A stretch of DNA of 64,000 bases from Pseudomonas linyingensis. GTDB taxonomy: Bacteria; Pseudomonadota; Gammaproteobacteria; Pseudomonadales; Pseudomonadaceae. The notes under the pieces are model-generated. The model was not told where the DNA came from. It was given only the letters and a program-made list of their open reading frames with translations, and did not search any database. Position numbers and translations under genes: made by a program. The stretch lies in the NCBI RefSeq assembly GCF_900109175.1, contig NZ_FNZE01000013.1, positions 87,591-151,590 of the forward strand, written 5' to 3'. This document shows, piece after piece, positions 52,733-60,857 of the stretch; within the stretch, counting starts at the first letter, position 1, and every line of letters starts with the position of its first letter.

Positions 52733-54752
52733 TTCCAGCCTCTGCACCCTGGAACAGCTGACCAACAGGGAAGACGCCGCGTGGTGTTTCAACGTGCCGA
52801 TCTACCAGCGCCTTTACGTGTGGGGTGATGACCAGATCAAGACGCTGCTGACTGACATGGCAAATGCGTTCGATCGCCGAGACACGCAGTTTTTCTTGGG
52901 CGGCACCTTGTTGGTGGAAAAGACCACCGCTGAAGACTGCGACCAAGGCGTGCGTCGCTTCGACCTGATCGACGGACAGCAGCGTTTCACCACGCTGTGG
53001 ATGCTCAGCACAGTGCCGGTATGGCGCGAGGTGATGGGAGACTTCAGCAGGGTGGTTCTGAAGGACGGGATGATTCCGCGTCTACACTTCTCGATCCGCG
53101 AGGAGGTCAATGACTTCCTCGCCAGCATGATGCCGGGTGGCAAAGCGACGAACAGTGAAGCCATCGACACCTGGAGCATGAGAGAGGCCCAGCAATTGAT
53201 GGCCTCCTTCGCACAGACCTACAAGCGTGCGGACGGCGGGCCTGTAGATGATGAATATCTGAAGGTGCTGGCCGGCTTCGTGTATCGCAATGTCTCGCTG
53301 GTGCTCACCCTGGTGCCCGAGGGAATGGACCTAAACAAGCTGTTCGAGGTCATCAACAACCGCGGCATCCAGCTACAGCATCACGAGATCCTCAAGGCCA
53401 GGTTGCTGCACGACATTCCCGCGGAAAACCGTTCCCGTTACGCAGCCTTGTGGAATGCCTGTGCCGACATGAGTGGATTCGTCGAGCGCAATCTGTGTCT
53501 GGAAACCCAGTTGGAGGCGCATCGACTGGGGGATCTCTACAACAAGGGGCAACTGCTGCATTCCGGTGCAGTGCACAGCTTGCTTGGGCGCAAGGCCGAT
53601 GCCGCGCAAATGGATGACGACGATCGCCTGACTTTGGAGGACATTGTTGGTGGCCCGATTGGCGATACCGGCACTGCGCGGGTAACCATCACAGAGGATG
53701 ACGGCGAAGCCCCTTGGGCGCGCAGCATCATCGGTTTTCCGCTGTTCCTGCTTCATGTCCTGCGTATCTGGCTGAAGGAGCAAGGGTCGCAGGACCTGCC
53801 ACGCGTGCTGGACCGGCAGTTGCTCGCCCTGTTCGAGGCCTACTTGCTGGTGCCAGCGGAGCCAGCGCAGCGTGCGGCTAGGGCGCAAGGCTTCATCGAT
53901 CTGCTCTGGCGCATGCGTGTGCTGTGGGACGAGTACGTGATCAAGTGGGTCGACCAGGGTGATGAGGAAATCCATCAGGTCTGCCACACCTCGATTTCCG
54001 CCAGTGAAGACAAGCGCTACATCAATCGCAGCCGCGACAATACCCTGCATCAGGGCCTGTCCTTGCTGCAGAGCATGCTGTACCACTCGCAGGAGATCAC
54101 CACCCATTACTGGCTGACCCCCTTCCTGTACTTCATCCACAAGCATGCTCATACCGTGCGCGGTGGCGGCAGTGAAGTCGAGCGTTACTACGGCTTCCTG
54201 TGCCATCTGGATAACCAGTTGCTTGGCGAAGTGACGGATGCTTCGCTGGTCGCACGTAGCCGACGCTTCATGGACGACCCTTGGCGTACCGCTTCAACGC
54301 TGCAGTTCGAAGCGGCGCTGGCGAAGGAAGATGGCGTTAGATTTGCGCATTACTGGTTCTACAAGCTGGACTTCGTGCTCTGGTATGAACAACAACGTGA
54401 CCGTGAGTTCTGGGGCAATTTCCGTTTCACCGCGAAGAATTCGGTAGAGCATATTTCGCCGCAGAATCCACAGGCGACCGATACCAATACGGTCTCGAAG
54501 GATTGGCTGGACTGCTTTGGCAATCTCGCGCTGGTCTCGCGCAGTATTAACTCGGAGTATGGCAATCTACCATTTAACGAAAAGCGCCAGCGATTCCTCA
54601 ACAAGCGGGAGTACGAGAAGCGGCCAGACTCCTTGAAGATGGACCTGATCTATTCAAACGAAAGGTGGGGAGAGGCCGCGGCCGATTCTCATCAGTCAGC
54701 CATGCTGGCGGCACTGCGGGGTCATTATCAAAGGGTTTTCAATATCGGCTAG
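52722..54752 (+). CDS. DUF262-DUF1524 (GmrSD-like) restriction protein
   Basis: 676 residues. N-terminal DUF262: IYQRLYVWGDDQIKTLL near 28 and FDLIDGQQRFTTLW near 85, then FEVINNRGIQLQHHEILKA near 208. C-terminal DUF1524 HNH-type nuclease: VEHISPQNPQ near 578 and CFGNLALVSRSINSEYGNLPF near 600. GmrSD relatives cleave DNA with modified bases such as glucosylated hydroxymethylcytosine. With the preceding DUF262 gene it resembles two-protein systems such as TgvAB; substrate modification here is unknown. Confidence 0.82.
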   Translation: MSIDSSLCTLEQLTNREDAAWCFNVPIYQRLYVWGDDQIKTLLTDMANAFDRRDTQFFLGGTLLVEKTTAEDCDQGVRRFDLIDGQQRFTTLWMLSTVPVWREVMGDFSRVVLKDGMIPRLHFSIREEVNDFLASMMPGGKATNSEAIDTWSMREAQQLMASFAQTYKRADGGPVDDEYLKVLAGFVYRNVSLVLTLVPEGMDLNKLFEVINNRGIQLQHHEILKARLLHDIPAENRSRYAALWNACADMSGFVERNLCLETQLEAHRLGDLYNKGQLLHSGAVHSLLGRKADAAQMDDDDRLTLEDIVGGPIGDTGTARVTITEDDGEAPWARSIIGFPLFLLHVLRIWLKEQGSQDLPRVLDRQLLALFEAYLLVPAEPAQRAARAQGFIDLLWRMRVLWDEYVIKWVDQGDEEIHQVCHTSISASEDKRYINRSRDNTLHQGLSLLQSMLYHSQEITTHYWLTPFLYFIHKHAHTVRGGGSEVERYYGFLCHLDNQLLGEVTDASLVARSRRFMDDPWRTASTLQFEAALAKEDGVRFAHYWFYKLDFVLWYEQQRDREFWGNFRFTAKNSVEHISPQNPQATDTNTVSKDWLDCFGNLALVSRSINSEYGNLPFNEKRQRFLNKREYEKRPDSLKMDLIYSNERWGEAAADSHQSAMLAALRGHYQRVFNIG

Positions 54753-54816
54753 GGTGAAACTGGCGCAAGCGTTATCCAGTAAGCATAACGACGGGGGATA
54801 TGCCCGAGAGCGATGT

Positions 54817-54915
54817 CACCCGATGGCCGGTTGCTGCCCGTCATGACCGGCCGCTTTGGGTCGACTGCAGCCTCTCGCCACCGGCAGCAGTCGGCCAGAA
54901 GCAGCCACTCAAAGC
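54817..54915. repeat. Degenerate intergenic repeat, copy 5 (most complete)
   Basis: GATGGCCGGTTGCTGCCCGT, CATGACCGGCCGCTTTGGGT, CGACTGCAGCCTCTCGCCAC, CGGCAGCAGTCGGCCAGAAG and CAGCCACTC follow in order and can fold into stacked stems. The rest of the 339-base gap 54753-55091 shows no gene. It lies between the DUF262 operon and the convergent Sel1 gene. Confidence 0.55.
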
Positions 54916-55091
54916 CGTAGGCCTCAGGTTGCGTTAAGGTGCAGCTTTGTGTGTGGAGCTCCGCACCATCTACACAAAATTCTGTACAGACTCGGGCGTG
55001 GAAAGCATGTGGCTTGATGAGTATCCGGCCCGCAGAACTGGATTCGAATTGAGTAACTTCCAGCAGGCCGCCTAGGGCTGCCAGCGATTCT

Positions 55092-56630
55092 CTATCTCAT
55101 ACAGCAATGCTTGTATTTAGCGCCCTTGCCACAGGGACATGGGTCATTCCTGCCGACTTTCGGACCTGTGTAATCCGATGCCCCCTGTGCAGGCTCCGCG
55201 GCTCCAAATTGGAACCGGAAATGGGGGAATTCACGGGACATGGCAGCTGCCTGCTTGTTCAGGAGAACACGATTGATCCTGTTGCACCCCGATAGCGAGT
55301 GATGGTAATTAGGGTTGGCCTGGATTTCTTCCGCGCATTGGGAAATGCAATGGCGTGCTGATTCCAGTTCTAGAAGGTCCTCAGAGTGTGTCGCCACCAG
55401 ATTGGCATACGCGTACAGGGCCCGAATCCGAAGGTGCGGGGTGTTGATGCACTGCTCATAAAAATGTTGTGCATCTGCGAAGCTGCGATTCGCTACTTTC
55501 TTATCCGCTATCAGCCCCGCCAACGCCATCATGGCATCAGGATGGCGTTGGTCTGCGGCTGCGGTTAGCCAGTGGAGGGCGGTTGAGTGATCCCCGACAA
55601 ATGAGTCCCCCTGTCGATGCAGCGCGTACAGGTGATATTGAGCTTGCGGGAAACCAGACTCTGCGGCTTTCAGTGAGCACTCGAAGGCTTTCTTGAGGTC
55701 CTTCGGTCCGCCAAGCCCCAGCTCATGCATTCTGCCCAGTTGAGCCAATGCCCGCGGGTGCGACTGCTCAGCGGCTTCCTGATAGTGCTCTCTTGCGCGC
55801 TCATAATCGCTGTCAAGGTGCTCAGTGCCATTAAAGAAGAAGTCGCCCATCATGGCTTGGGCGTCCGCATGACCCGCCTGGCATGCCCACCAGACATAGC
55901 GTTCACCGCGTCCACGATCGTAGCGACGACTTATAGTCCCGTCAGGGTTGTCCTTGAGTCGAAACAGGTACGCGCCATATTCATATCGTGCACCGGGATG
56001 ATCGCTCTCGGCGGCACATTTGAACCAGTGCATGGCCTGATCGATGGCCTCGCGTGAGGGCATACCGGCCCCCCCATAGCCGTCATCAACACGATGCAAC
56101 CCATAATCGGACTTCTCTCGATCGGCTTTCTCTTTGAAGTAGACGCCTAGCGTATATCGAGACTGCGCATCCTCTTCGAATATGGCTCTGTAGCTGAGAT
56201 CTCGCTGGATGTGCAGTGTAGGCTCGATGACCTCATATTCAGGTGCGGCTGAGCTGCCGGTTTTCAGCCAGTAGAGATACTCCAAAAGCTCACGAGCGAG
56301 GTACAGCCCCTCAGTCACGACCGAAGGGAAGTCGAGGGTGCCCGGCGGATATTCCTCCGGGTGGGCAGCTTTGTTCCCACTGTCGCGCAAGGTGTTCAGG
56401 GCTGACAGTACCTTCCTGGATGAGCCCTGCGCGTTGCGCACCATTACGATCTTGTTGGCGATATTGGAGTCAGCCTTTGCCGAAGGCTCTATCTCATCGC
56501 AGAACACCGCCGCGAAGCTGCGTAAGTGGGTGAGGGCATAGCCTGGAGTAACGAAGGCCAGGTCTTTAGCCTGCGCGTAAAGCCCGGCCAGTTCGGGGCT
56601 GACGCTCTGTGCAAACTCGATGTCGTTCAT
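55092..56630 (-). CDS. DUF4145 - Sel1 repeat - SEC-C protein
   Basis: 512 residues from the ATG at 56630; a GTG at 56699 is the alternative, and neither has a strong ribosome site. Residues 1-110 are DUF4145-like (LRSFAAVFCDEIE, LNTLRDSGNKAAHPEE), a HEPN-related helical domain frequent in defence proteins. About 190-430 holds Sel1-type TPR repeats (AMHWFKCAAESDHPGARYEY, AQLGRMHELGLGGPKDLKKA). The C-terminus is a SEC-C zinc motif (GRNDPCPCGKGAKYKHCC). A sensor-scaffold role is plausible; function unknown. Confidence 0.75.
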   Translation of the reverse strand: MNDIEFAQSVSPELAGLYAQAKDLAFVTPGYALTHLRSFAAVFCDEIEPSAKADSNIANKIVMVRNAQGSSRKVLSALNTLRDSGNKAAHPEEYPPGTLDFPSVVTEGLYLARELLEYLYWLKTGSSAAPEYEVIEPTLHIQRDLSYRAIFEEDAQSRYTLGVYFKEKADREKSDYGLHRVDDGYGGAGMPSREAIDQAMHWFKCAAESDHPGARYEYGAYLFRLKDNPDGTISRRYDRGRGERYVWWACQAGHADAQAMMGDFFFNGTEHLDSDYERAREHYQEAAEQSHPRALAQLGRMHELGLGGPKDLKKAFECSLKAAESGFPQAQYHLYALHRQGDSFVGDHSTALHWLTAAADQRHPDAMMALAGLIADKKVANRSFADAQHFYEQCINTPHLRIRALYAYANLVATHSEDLLELESARHCISQCAEEIQANPNYHHSLSGCNRINRVLLNKQAAAMSREFPHFRFQFGAAEPAQGASDYTGPKVGRNDPCPCGKGAKYKHCCMR

Positions 56631-56834
56631 AGGTGGCCAGAAGGCGAGAGTGGAATAGATGTTTGGCGACAAGATACCGGGACTCAACCGGTCAGTCACA
56701 GGCTTTGAGAAGGGGCCCGGTGCTGGCGCTGGTTAGGGCTTCATGCGGAGGGAGCGGTTGCGTGCGTGGATAATTTCACAGACTTGACCACCCATTTGCA
56801 CTCAACCTGACCAGTCATTCGCAGCGAATCTGAC

Positions 56835-56888
56835 CGGCATGCTTCATGGCCCTGGCTGGCAGGGAACGGCCAGAAGCAGACGCTAATG
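56835..56888. repeat. Degenerate intergenic repeat, partial copy 6
   Basis: CATGGCCCTGGCTGGCAGGG followed by AACGGCCAGAAGCAGACGCT is the 3' half of the repeat family. It lies between the Sel1 and PIN-like genes. Confidence 0.4.
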
Positions 56889-56910
56889 TCCTATATCGCT
56901 TTCGCTGGGA

Positions 56911-57483
56911 TCAGGCCTCCCTCTTCGAGAGAGCTTGCCGTACGAAGTCACCGAAGCTTCCCGAAACCCAAGTACGGATATCCACAGCCTTGGCTCCAGC
57001 TTTAAAGTCCTTGGGATTGGCAGTAATCACTAGTAGGCCTGTAGACCATTCGCCGTAATCAATATCCGTCTGGTGCTTGAGCAAACCACTACCCATCCGC
57101 TTTATACCGCTGGCGCCGCCAATTCGGTGCTCGTTCGTGTCGACATAGGCTCGTCCCTCGACACTGGTTAGGAAAGCCCCTCCCTGGACGCTGCCATCAG
57201 GCTGCAATTCTCCAAAACCAACGCCACTTGGGGCAGGGTCGTCAATATTTTTGAATTGAAACCAAACTGCTGGCTCAGCTTCTAGGGTTGCCAGTTGGGC
57301 TCGTGCGTACTTACCAACTCGTTGAGCGTCTTCATTCGGATGAGAGTCTGCCGGAATCTCAATCAAACCGAGATCGCTGACAGTGAATTGCAGATCTTCT
57401 CCGCGCTCGTTGACCAAGTCGACGCCTCGACATTCAAGAGTGTCCCACGCGCAATTGTCGATCAGTACCGTTTCACGAACCAT
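56911..57483 (-). CDS. PIN-domain-like hypothetical protein
   Basis: 190 residues starting MVRETVLIDNCAWDTL; the early Asp (VLIDNCAWD) and later VITANPKDF recall PIN-type ribonucleases. A central acidic Glu (DLGLIEIPAD) would be a second metal ligand. The resemblance is by short motifs only. It is a single gene, with AT-rich sequence upstream. No antitoxin-like partner is adjacent. Alternative: unrelated protein of a mobile element. Confidence 0.5.
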   Translation of the reverse strand: MVRETVLIDNCAWDTLECRGVDLVNERGEDLQFTVSDLGLIEIPADSHPNEDAQRVGKYARAQLATLEAEPAVWFQFKNIDDPAPSGVGFGELQPDGSVQGGAFLTSVEGRAYVDTNEHRIGGASGIKRMGSGLLKHQTDIDYGEWSTGLLVITANPKDFKAGAKAVDIRTWVSGSFGDFVRQALSKREA

Positions 57484-57591
57484 TCTTGCTTATCCTCCCT
57501 ATTGTTGCCTGAATTTCTATTGTGATCTGCGGCCTCGATATACACGATGAACAACGGTGTGTGGGTACGCTGGGGAACGTGTAGAAACAAG

Positions 57592-57615
57592 AAAGCCCGC
57601 ACAGAGTGGGCTTTT
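57592..57615. terminator. Bidirectional hairpin terminator
   Basis: AAAGCCC and GGGCTTT pair over a nine-base loop, with TTTTC after it on the plus strand and CTTGTTT after it on the minus strand. It lies 45 bases downstream (minus direction) of the tRNA-like 3' fragment, where the terminator of a real RNA gene would be. Confidence 0.7.
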
Positions 57616-57659
57616 CAGTGGGGAGGCCGGTCATATGGGAGCATGTGAAAACTTGTATT

Positions 57660-57690
57660 TGGTGGGCCGTGGGAGATTTGAACCCCCGTC
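57660..57690 (-). other. 3' half of a tRNA or tmRNA: probable attachment-site remnant
   Basis: The minus strand reads GACGGGGGTTCAAATCTCCC then ACGGCCCACCA. This gives a T arm of five pairs (one G-U) with loop TTCAAAT, a seven-base acceptor strand, discriminator A and CCA. The matching 5' acceptor half (GGGCCGT) is not found in the 100 bases upstream, so no complete RNA gene is present. The GGACGGGGGTTC-type start resembles tmRNA 3' ends. It is best read as the att junction of an element once inserted in a tRNA or ssrA gene. Confidence 0.55.
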
Positions 57691-57773
57691 TAATTCCGTT
57701 ATTTCGCAGACTCTAAGCCCTAGGCTGTCATAACGCTGTCATTACTGGCGAAAACCAGCTTAGGCAGCTTAGC

Positions 57774-58046
57774 TCACTCCTGTGCCTGACCCTGCAGCAG
57801 CTTGCAAACCTTCACATTCACCTCTACAAACGCCTCCCAGCTGAACCGCTGCGCATAGTGCATCTGGTACTGCCGGTCGACCCGGCAGATATCCGGCCGG
57901 GTCTCGTAGATCAGGCAGTGCTTGTCGGCATCACTGTAATGCCGGCAAGCTCCATCCCCCCGATCCAGATGTTGCGTCTGTTCCGCTAGGTGCACATTGC
58001 GGCAACACTGCCCGCACTGGGTACAAGGGAACGCCGGTAGAGTCAT
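57774..58046 (-). CDS. YkgJ-like cysteine-cluster protein, last gene of WYL operon
   Basis: 90 residues with seven Cys: CTQCGQCC at 8-15, then C34, C44 and C54. This is the YkgJ pattern (CxxCxxCC, later HCxIYExRPxxCR), thought to bind zinc or an iron-sulfur cluster. YkgJ proteins are usually core-genome genes of unknown function. Here the ATG at 58046 overlaps the stop of the HNH-membrane gene as ATGA, so it is tied to that system. It could supply a redox or metal-sensing role. Confidence 0.75.
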   Translation of the reverse strand: MTLPAFPCTQCGQCCRNVHLAEQTQHLDRGDGACRHYSDADKHCLIYETRPDICRVDRQYQMHYAQRFSWEAFVEVNVKVCKLLQGQAQE

Positions 58047-59731
58047 ACCAGCGAAGCCAGCCAGTTGCGTGTGCTGGCCGTGTTACCTACTTCGAACGGC
58101 AACTCGATCCCTCGGGCCTCCACAACCTGTTGCAGGACCGCACTGCGCTGGATCTCGTCATTGCACGCTTCAAGCTCTTGGGTAAAGGCCTGCAACTCAT
58201 CCACGTCCAGATTGAACTCCAGCCGGCTCAACTCCAGCAGGTAACGATCCAGTTCTGCGTTGATTGCCTGGAACTCGCATAGCGTAGCGGCGTGTGGTGT
58301 CAGCGATTCAATGAAGGCCCAGATCTTGCGTGCCACTGTACTGTGCAGCAGGAAGTAGTTCAGACCCAGGGTCACCAGGCCCGTTACCAGCGCACCGGCA
58401 AATGCGGCCAGCTCGGTGCCGAAAGGGAAGCTGAGGAATGGCACCAGCTGGGTGTAGGCCATGGTTCCGACTACCGTGGCAACGCCCACCGACAGCAACG
58501 ACGTCACGGCCTGGCATTGCTCAACGAAACTTAGTTGGTCAGGGTTGAACACCATCACCTTGATGGCCTTGACCAACTGGCCCCACATTTCGCGGATGAT
58601 CTTGATCGCCATCGCCTGGGTAGTGGCGAAGATGTTGAACAGAGTAGTGGACAGGCTTCCGAGCACACCGGCAAACACGCCATCCTTGAACGCCACCAGG
58701 AAGTCGTTGAAACGCGCCTGGACACGCTTCCAGATACCCTTGAGCGACTGGCTGATGCTGTCGACAAAGGCTTCTAGGCTAAAACTGTGCTTGAGCTTGT
58801 CCAGCAGTGCAGGCAGTTGCTCGCGCAACTCGAACCACACTTCCGCCATCACCAGCCCAAGCATCTGCCGGGTACCCATGGCCAGGCCTGCCGAGCCGGC
58901 GGCATGGGCGGTCTGGTGGAGGAACTTGCTGCTGGTGTAATAGGCCTTGTTGATCTGCTGGTCATAAGGGGCCCGTGCCTCGGCATCGCGCTTGAGCATG
59001 GCATCGGGGTCTACTGCCTTGAGTTCCTTTATCTTGCTTTCGTTCTTGCGAATTTTGTCTTCTAGCGCACGCGCCTCGTGCTGTTGCTGAGGCGTTTCGC
59101 GAGCCATTTTCGCCAGGCGTGCACGGTCTCTGTCCAGCACCTTTTCATGATTTGAAATCAGGCCCGGAAGCTTTTGCAGGTAGTCGTTGATGGGCGTCTG
59201 CTTCTTCGACTTGTTGATCGTTTCATGGGTGGTCTGCAGGTTACTGGCCTGATTCGCCAGCTTTACGCCATCTAGCTCAGCCAGTACCCGACCTGCGTCG
59301 TCGTGGATTTCCTTGGCACTGATCACATGGTCTAGGTTGCGCTGTTCATGGGCAGCCATCACCTTGTTGCGGTACGGGTCCTTCAGCGTGCCTGCCGCTT
59401 GGCTGGCCTTGTCTTTCTGGCCAGTGGCGATGTAATTCGCATGTTGGTGGTAGGGCGTGGAATCGTACTCGCCACGCTGCTCGAAACGCTGCTTTTCTGC
59501 GTCGGTCGCCCATACGCCGTTGCGCACGTTGTGGATGGTGTTCACCTCGCCGCCCTGCTTGTCCTTGAACAGCAGAAAGTCCAGGCCAAAGCTGGTCGTG
59601 AGGCTGGTGATTACGGTTTTCTCGAGCTCTTCGGCCCAAGGGAAGTCTTGCGCGGCGGCGTGCATTGGGGCGTCCATGACGAATGAGAGAAGGGCGAAGC
59701 GAAAGCGGGGCCTTTCGGCCCCCGCTGGCAT
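58043..59731 (-). CDS. HNH nuclease-membrane fusion protein
   Basis: 562 residues. Residues 134-177 read LDHVISAKEIHDD, then ANQASNLQTTHETINKSKK: His135, Asn164, His169 and Asn173 give the HNH (beta-beta-alpha-metal) layout. A charged coiled coil follows (about 185-260). The C-terminal half holds hydrophobic segments near 285-310, 360-385, 415-440 and 445-475, so the protein is membrane-bound. The start at 59731 shares a base with the upstream stop (TGATG); an ATG at 59677 is an alternative. I know no named family with this combination. Confidence 0.7.
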   Translation of the reverse strand: MPAGAERPRFRFALLSFVMDAPMHAAAQDFPWAEELEKTVITSLTTSFGLDFLLFKDKQGGEVNTIHNVRNGVWATDAEKQRFEQRGEYDSTPYHQHANYIATGQKDKASQAAGTLKDPYRNKVMAAHEQRNLDHVISAKEIHDDAGRVLAELDGVKLANQASNLQTTHETINKSKKQTPINDYLQKLPGLISNHEKVLDRDRARLAKMARETPQQQHEARALEDKIRKNESKIKELKAVDPDAMLKRDAEARAPYDQQINKAYYTSSKFLHQTAHAAGSAGLAMGTRQMLGLVMAEVWFELREQLPALLDKLKHSFSLEAFVDSISQSLKGIWKRVQARFNDFLVAFKDGVFAGVLGSLSTTLFNIFATTQAMAIKIIREMWGQLVKAIKVMVFNPDQLSFVEQCQAVTSLLSVGVATVVGTMAYTQLVPFLSFPFGTELAAFAGALVTGLVTLGLNYFLLHSTVARKIWAFIESLTPHAATLCEFQAINAELDRYLLELSRLEFNLDVDELQAFTQELEACNDEIQRSAVLQQVVEARGIELPFEVGNTASTRNWLASLV

Positions 59732-60831
59732 CAGGCAGGCTCTACTTCTGCCGCCTTGCTCCGGGTCAGGCTGATCTGTTCCTGCAGCTTGGCATCGTTG
59801 AGGATCATCGAGCCATCGGAGTCGGTGGCCATGACCGGCACGTCGTTCTCGTCTTTAACGACGTTGCCGTTCACTTCCTTGACCTTGAACAGCGGCGTGG
59901 TGATCAGGTCGACCAGAATGGCCGCCAGCATGAAGCCGTTTTCGACCGAGCGCATGATGGAGCCGCCCACTTTGTCCAGCTCCGCCTGCGCATCCAGTTT
60001 GCGGGCGCGGATATCTTCGAGGCGGTTGTCCATGAACTTGAGGTGTTCGAAGTACTTGTCGAATTGCGCGTACACCGACTTCAGCACGTCGTTGACATCG
60101 AATGCGTAATCTTCAGCCTTGCTGAGCTGCTTTTGGGCCTTCAGCAACTTGGACACGGCACTGTCCACTTCACGGTCGGCTTTGTGCGCGTTCTTCAGCG
60201 CTTCATCGCCATGGCTGTCGTAAGCCCAACCGGCGATCGCCAGTACCGGGCCTGCCACTGCAGCACCTAGGATTGCAGTGCCGCCCGCCATGCCCAGGCC
60301 ACCGGTGGCAAGCGAACCTCCGCCGATGGCTGCCAGTGTTGCGTTGGTTGCAGCCACACCGGCCAGCGACGAGATCGCTGTGCCGGTGGACGCAGCGCCC
60401 AGCGCCATAACACCGCCATACACGGCAAACCCGGCAGCAGCACCGGCAGCACCTGCCCCCGCGGTGGCACCCAGTACGCCAACGGCGGTGTAGCTGTAGC
60501 TCTCGATGCTCTGCAGCTTGTGCTTGGGGATGTTGATCTTCAGCTTGTCCTGGCGGCCAGCGTTGAGCTTCAGTAGCAGCTTGTCAGCGAGGGTCTTGAA
60601 CTCGTCGAATTGCTTGCCGATTTGCAGCTCTTCCTTACCCAGTGCCTCAAGGGCCGCATTGGTGGCCTTTTCCTGTACGTCGAACGCGTCCTTTTTATCG
60701 GCATAGCGTGCCTTGGCAGCGTTGACGATATCGTCTGCTTCGGAGTGCTTCTGGTAACCGTCGTAGCCTTTCTTGGCACCGTAGGCAGCACTGACCAGCG
60801 CGGCAGCGCCGAGGATGAGGGGAAGTGGCAT
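59731..60831 (-). CDS. Gly/Ala-rich membrane protein flanked by coiled coils
   Basis: 366 residues from the ATG at 60831, fixed by AAAGGAC eight bases upstream. N-terminal hydrophobic stretch (PLILGAAALVSAAYGAKKG), coiled coil about 30-105, then a Gly/Ala-rich hydrophobic core about 112-205 (GATAGAGAAGAAAGFAVYGG and similar), a second coiled coil about 215-290 and a last hydrophobic segment near 300. The shape recalls pore-forming or glycine-zipper hairpin proteins. It begins 26 bases after the WYL gene and overlaps the HNH gene. Function unknown. Confidence 0.68.
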   Translation of the reverse strand: MPLPLILGAAALVSAAYGAKKGYDGYQKHSEADDIVNAAKARYADKKDAFDVQEKATNAALEALGKEELQIGKQFDEFKTLADKLLLKLNAGRQDKLKINIPKHKLQSIESYSYTAVGVLGATAGAGAAGAAAGFAVYGGVMALGAASTGTAISSLAGVAATNATLAAIGGGSLATGGLGMAGGTAILGAAVAGPVLAIAGWAYDSHGDEALKNAHKADREVDSAVSKLLKAQKQLSKAEDYAFDVNDVLKSVYAQFDKYFEHLKFMDNRLEDIRARKLDAQAELDKVGGSIMRSVENGFMLAAILVDLITTPLFKVKEVNGNVVKDENDVPVMATDSDGSMILNDAKLQEQISLTRSKAAEVEPA

Positions 60832-60857
60832 GGCAATGTCCTTTTGATAGTTGAAGG

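Noticed and set aside
57660..57745. Complete tRNA gene
   Set aside because: Only T arm and 3' acceptor are present; no matching 5' acceptor, D arm or anticodon arm.
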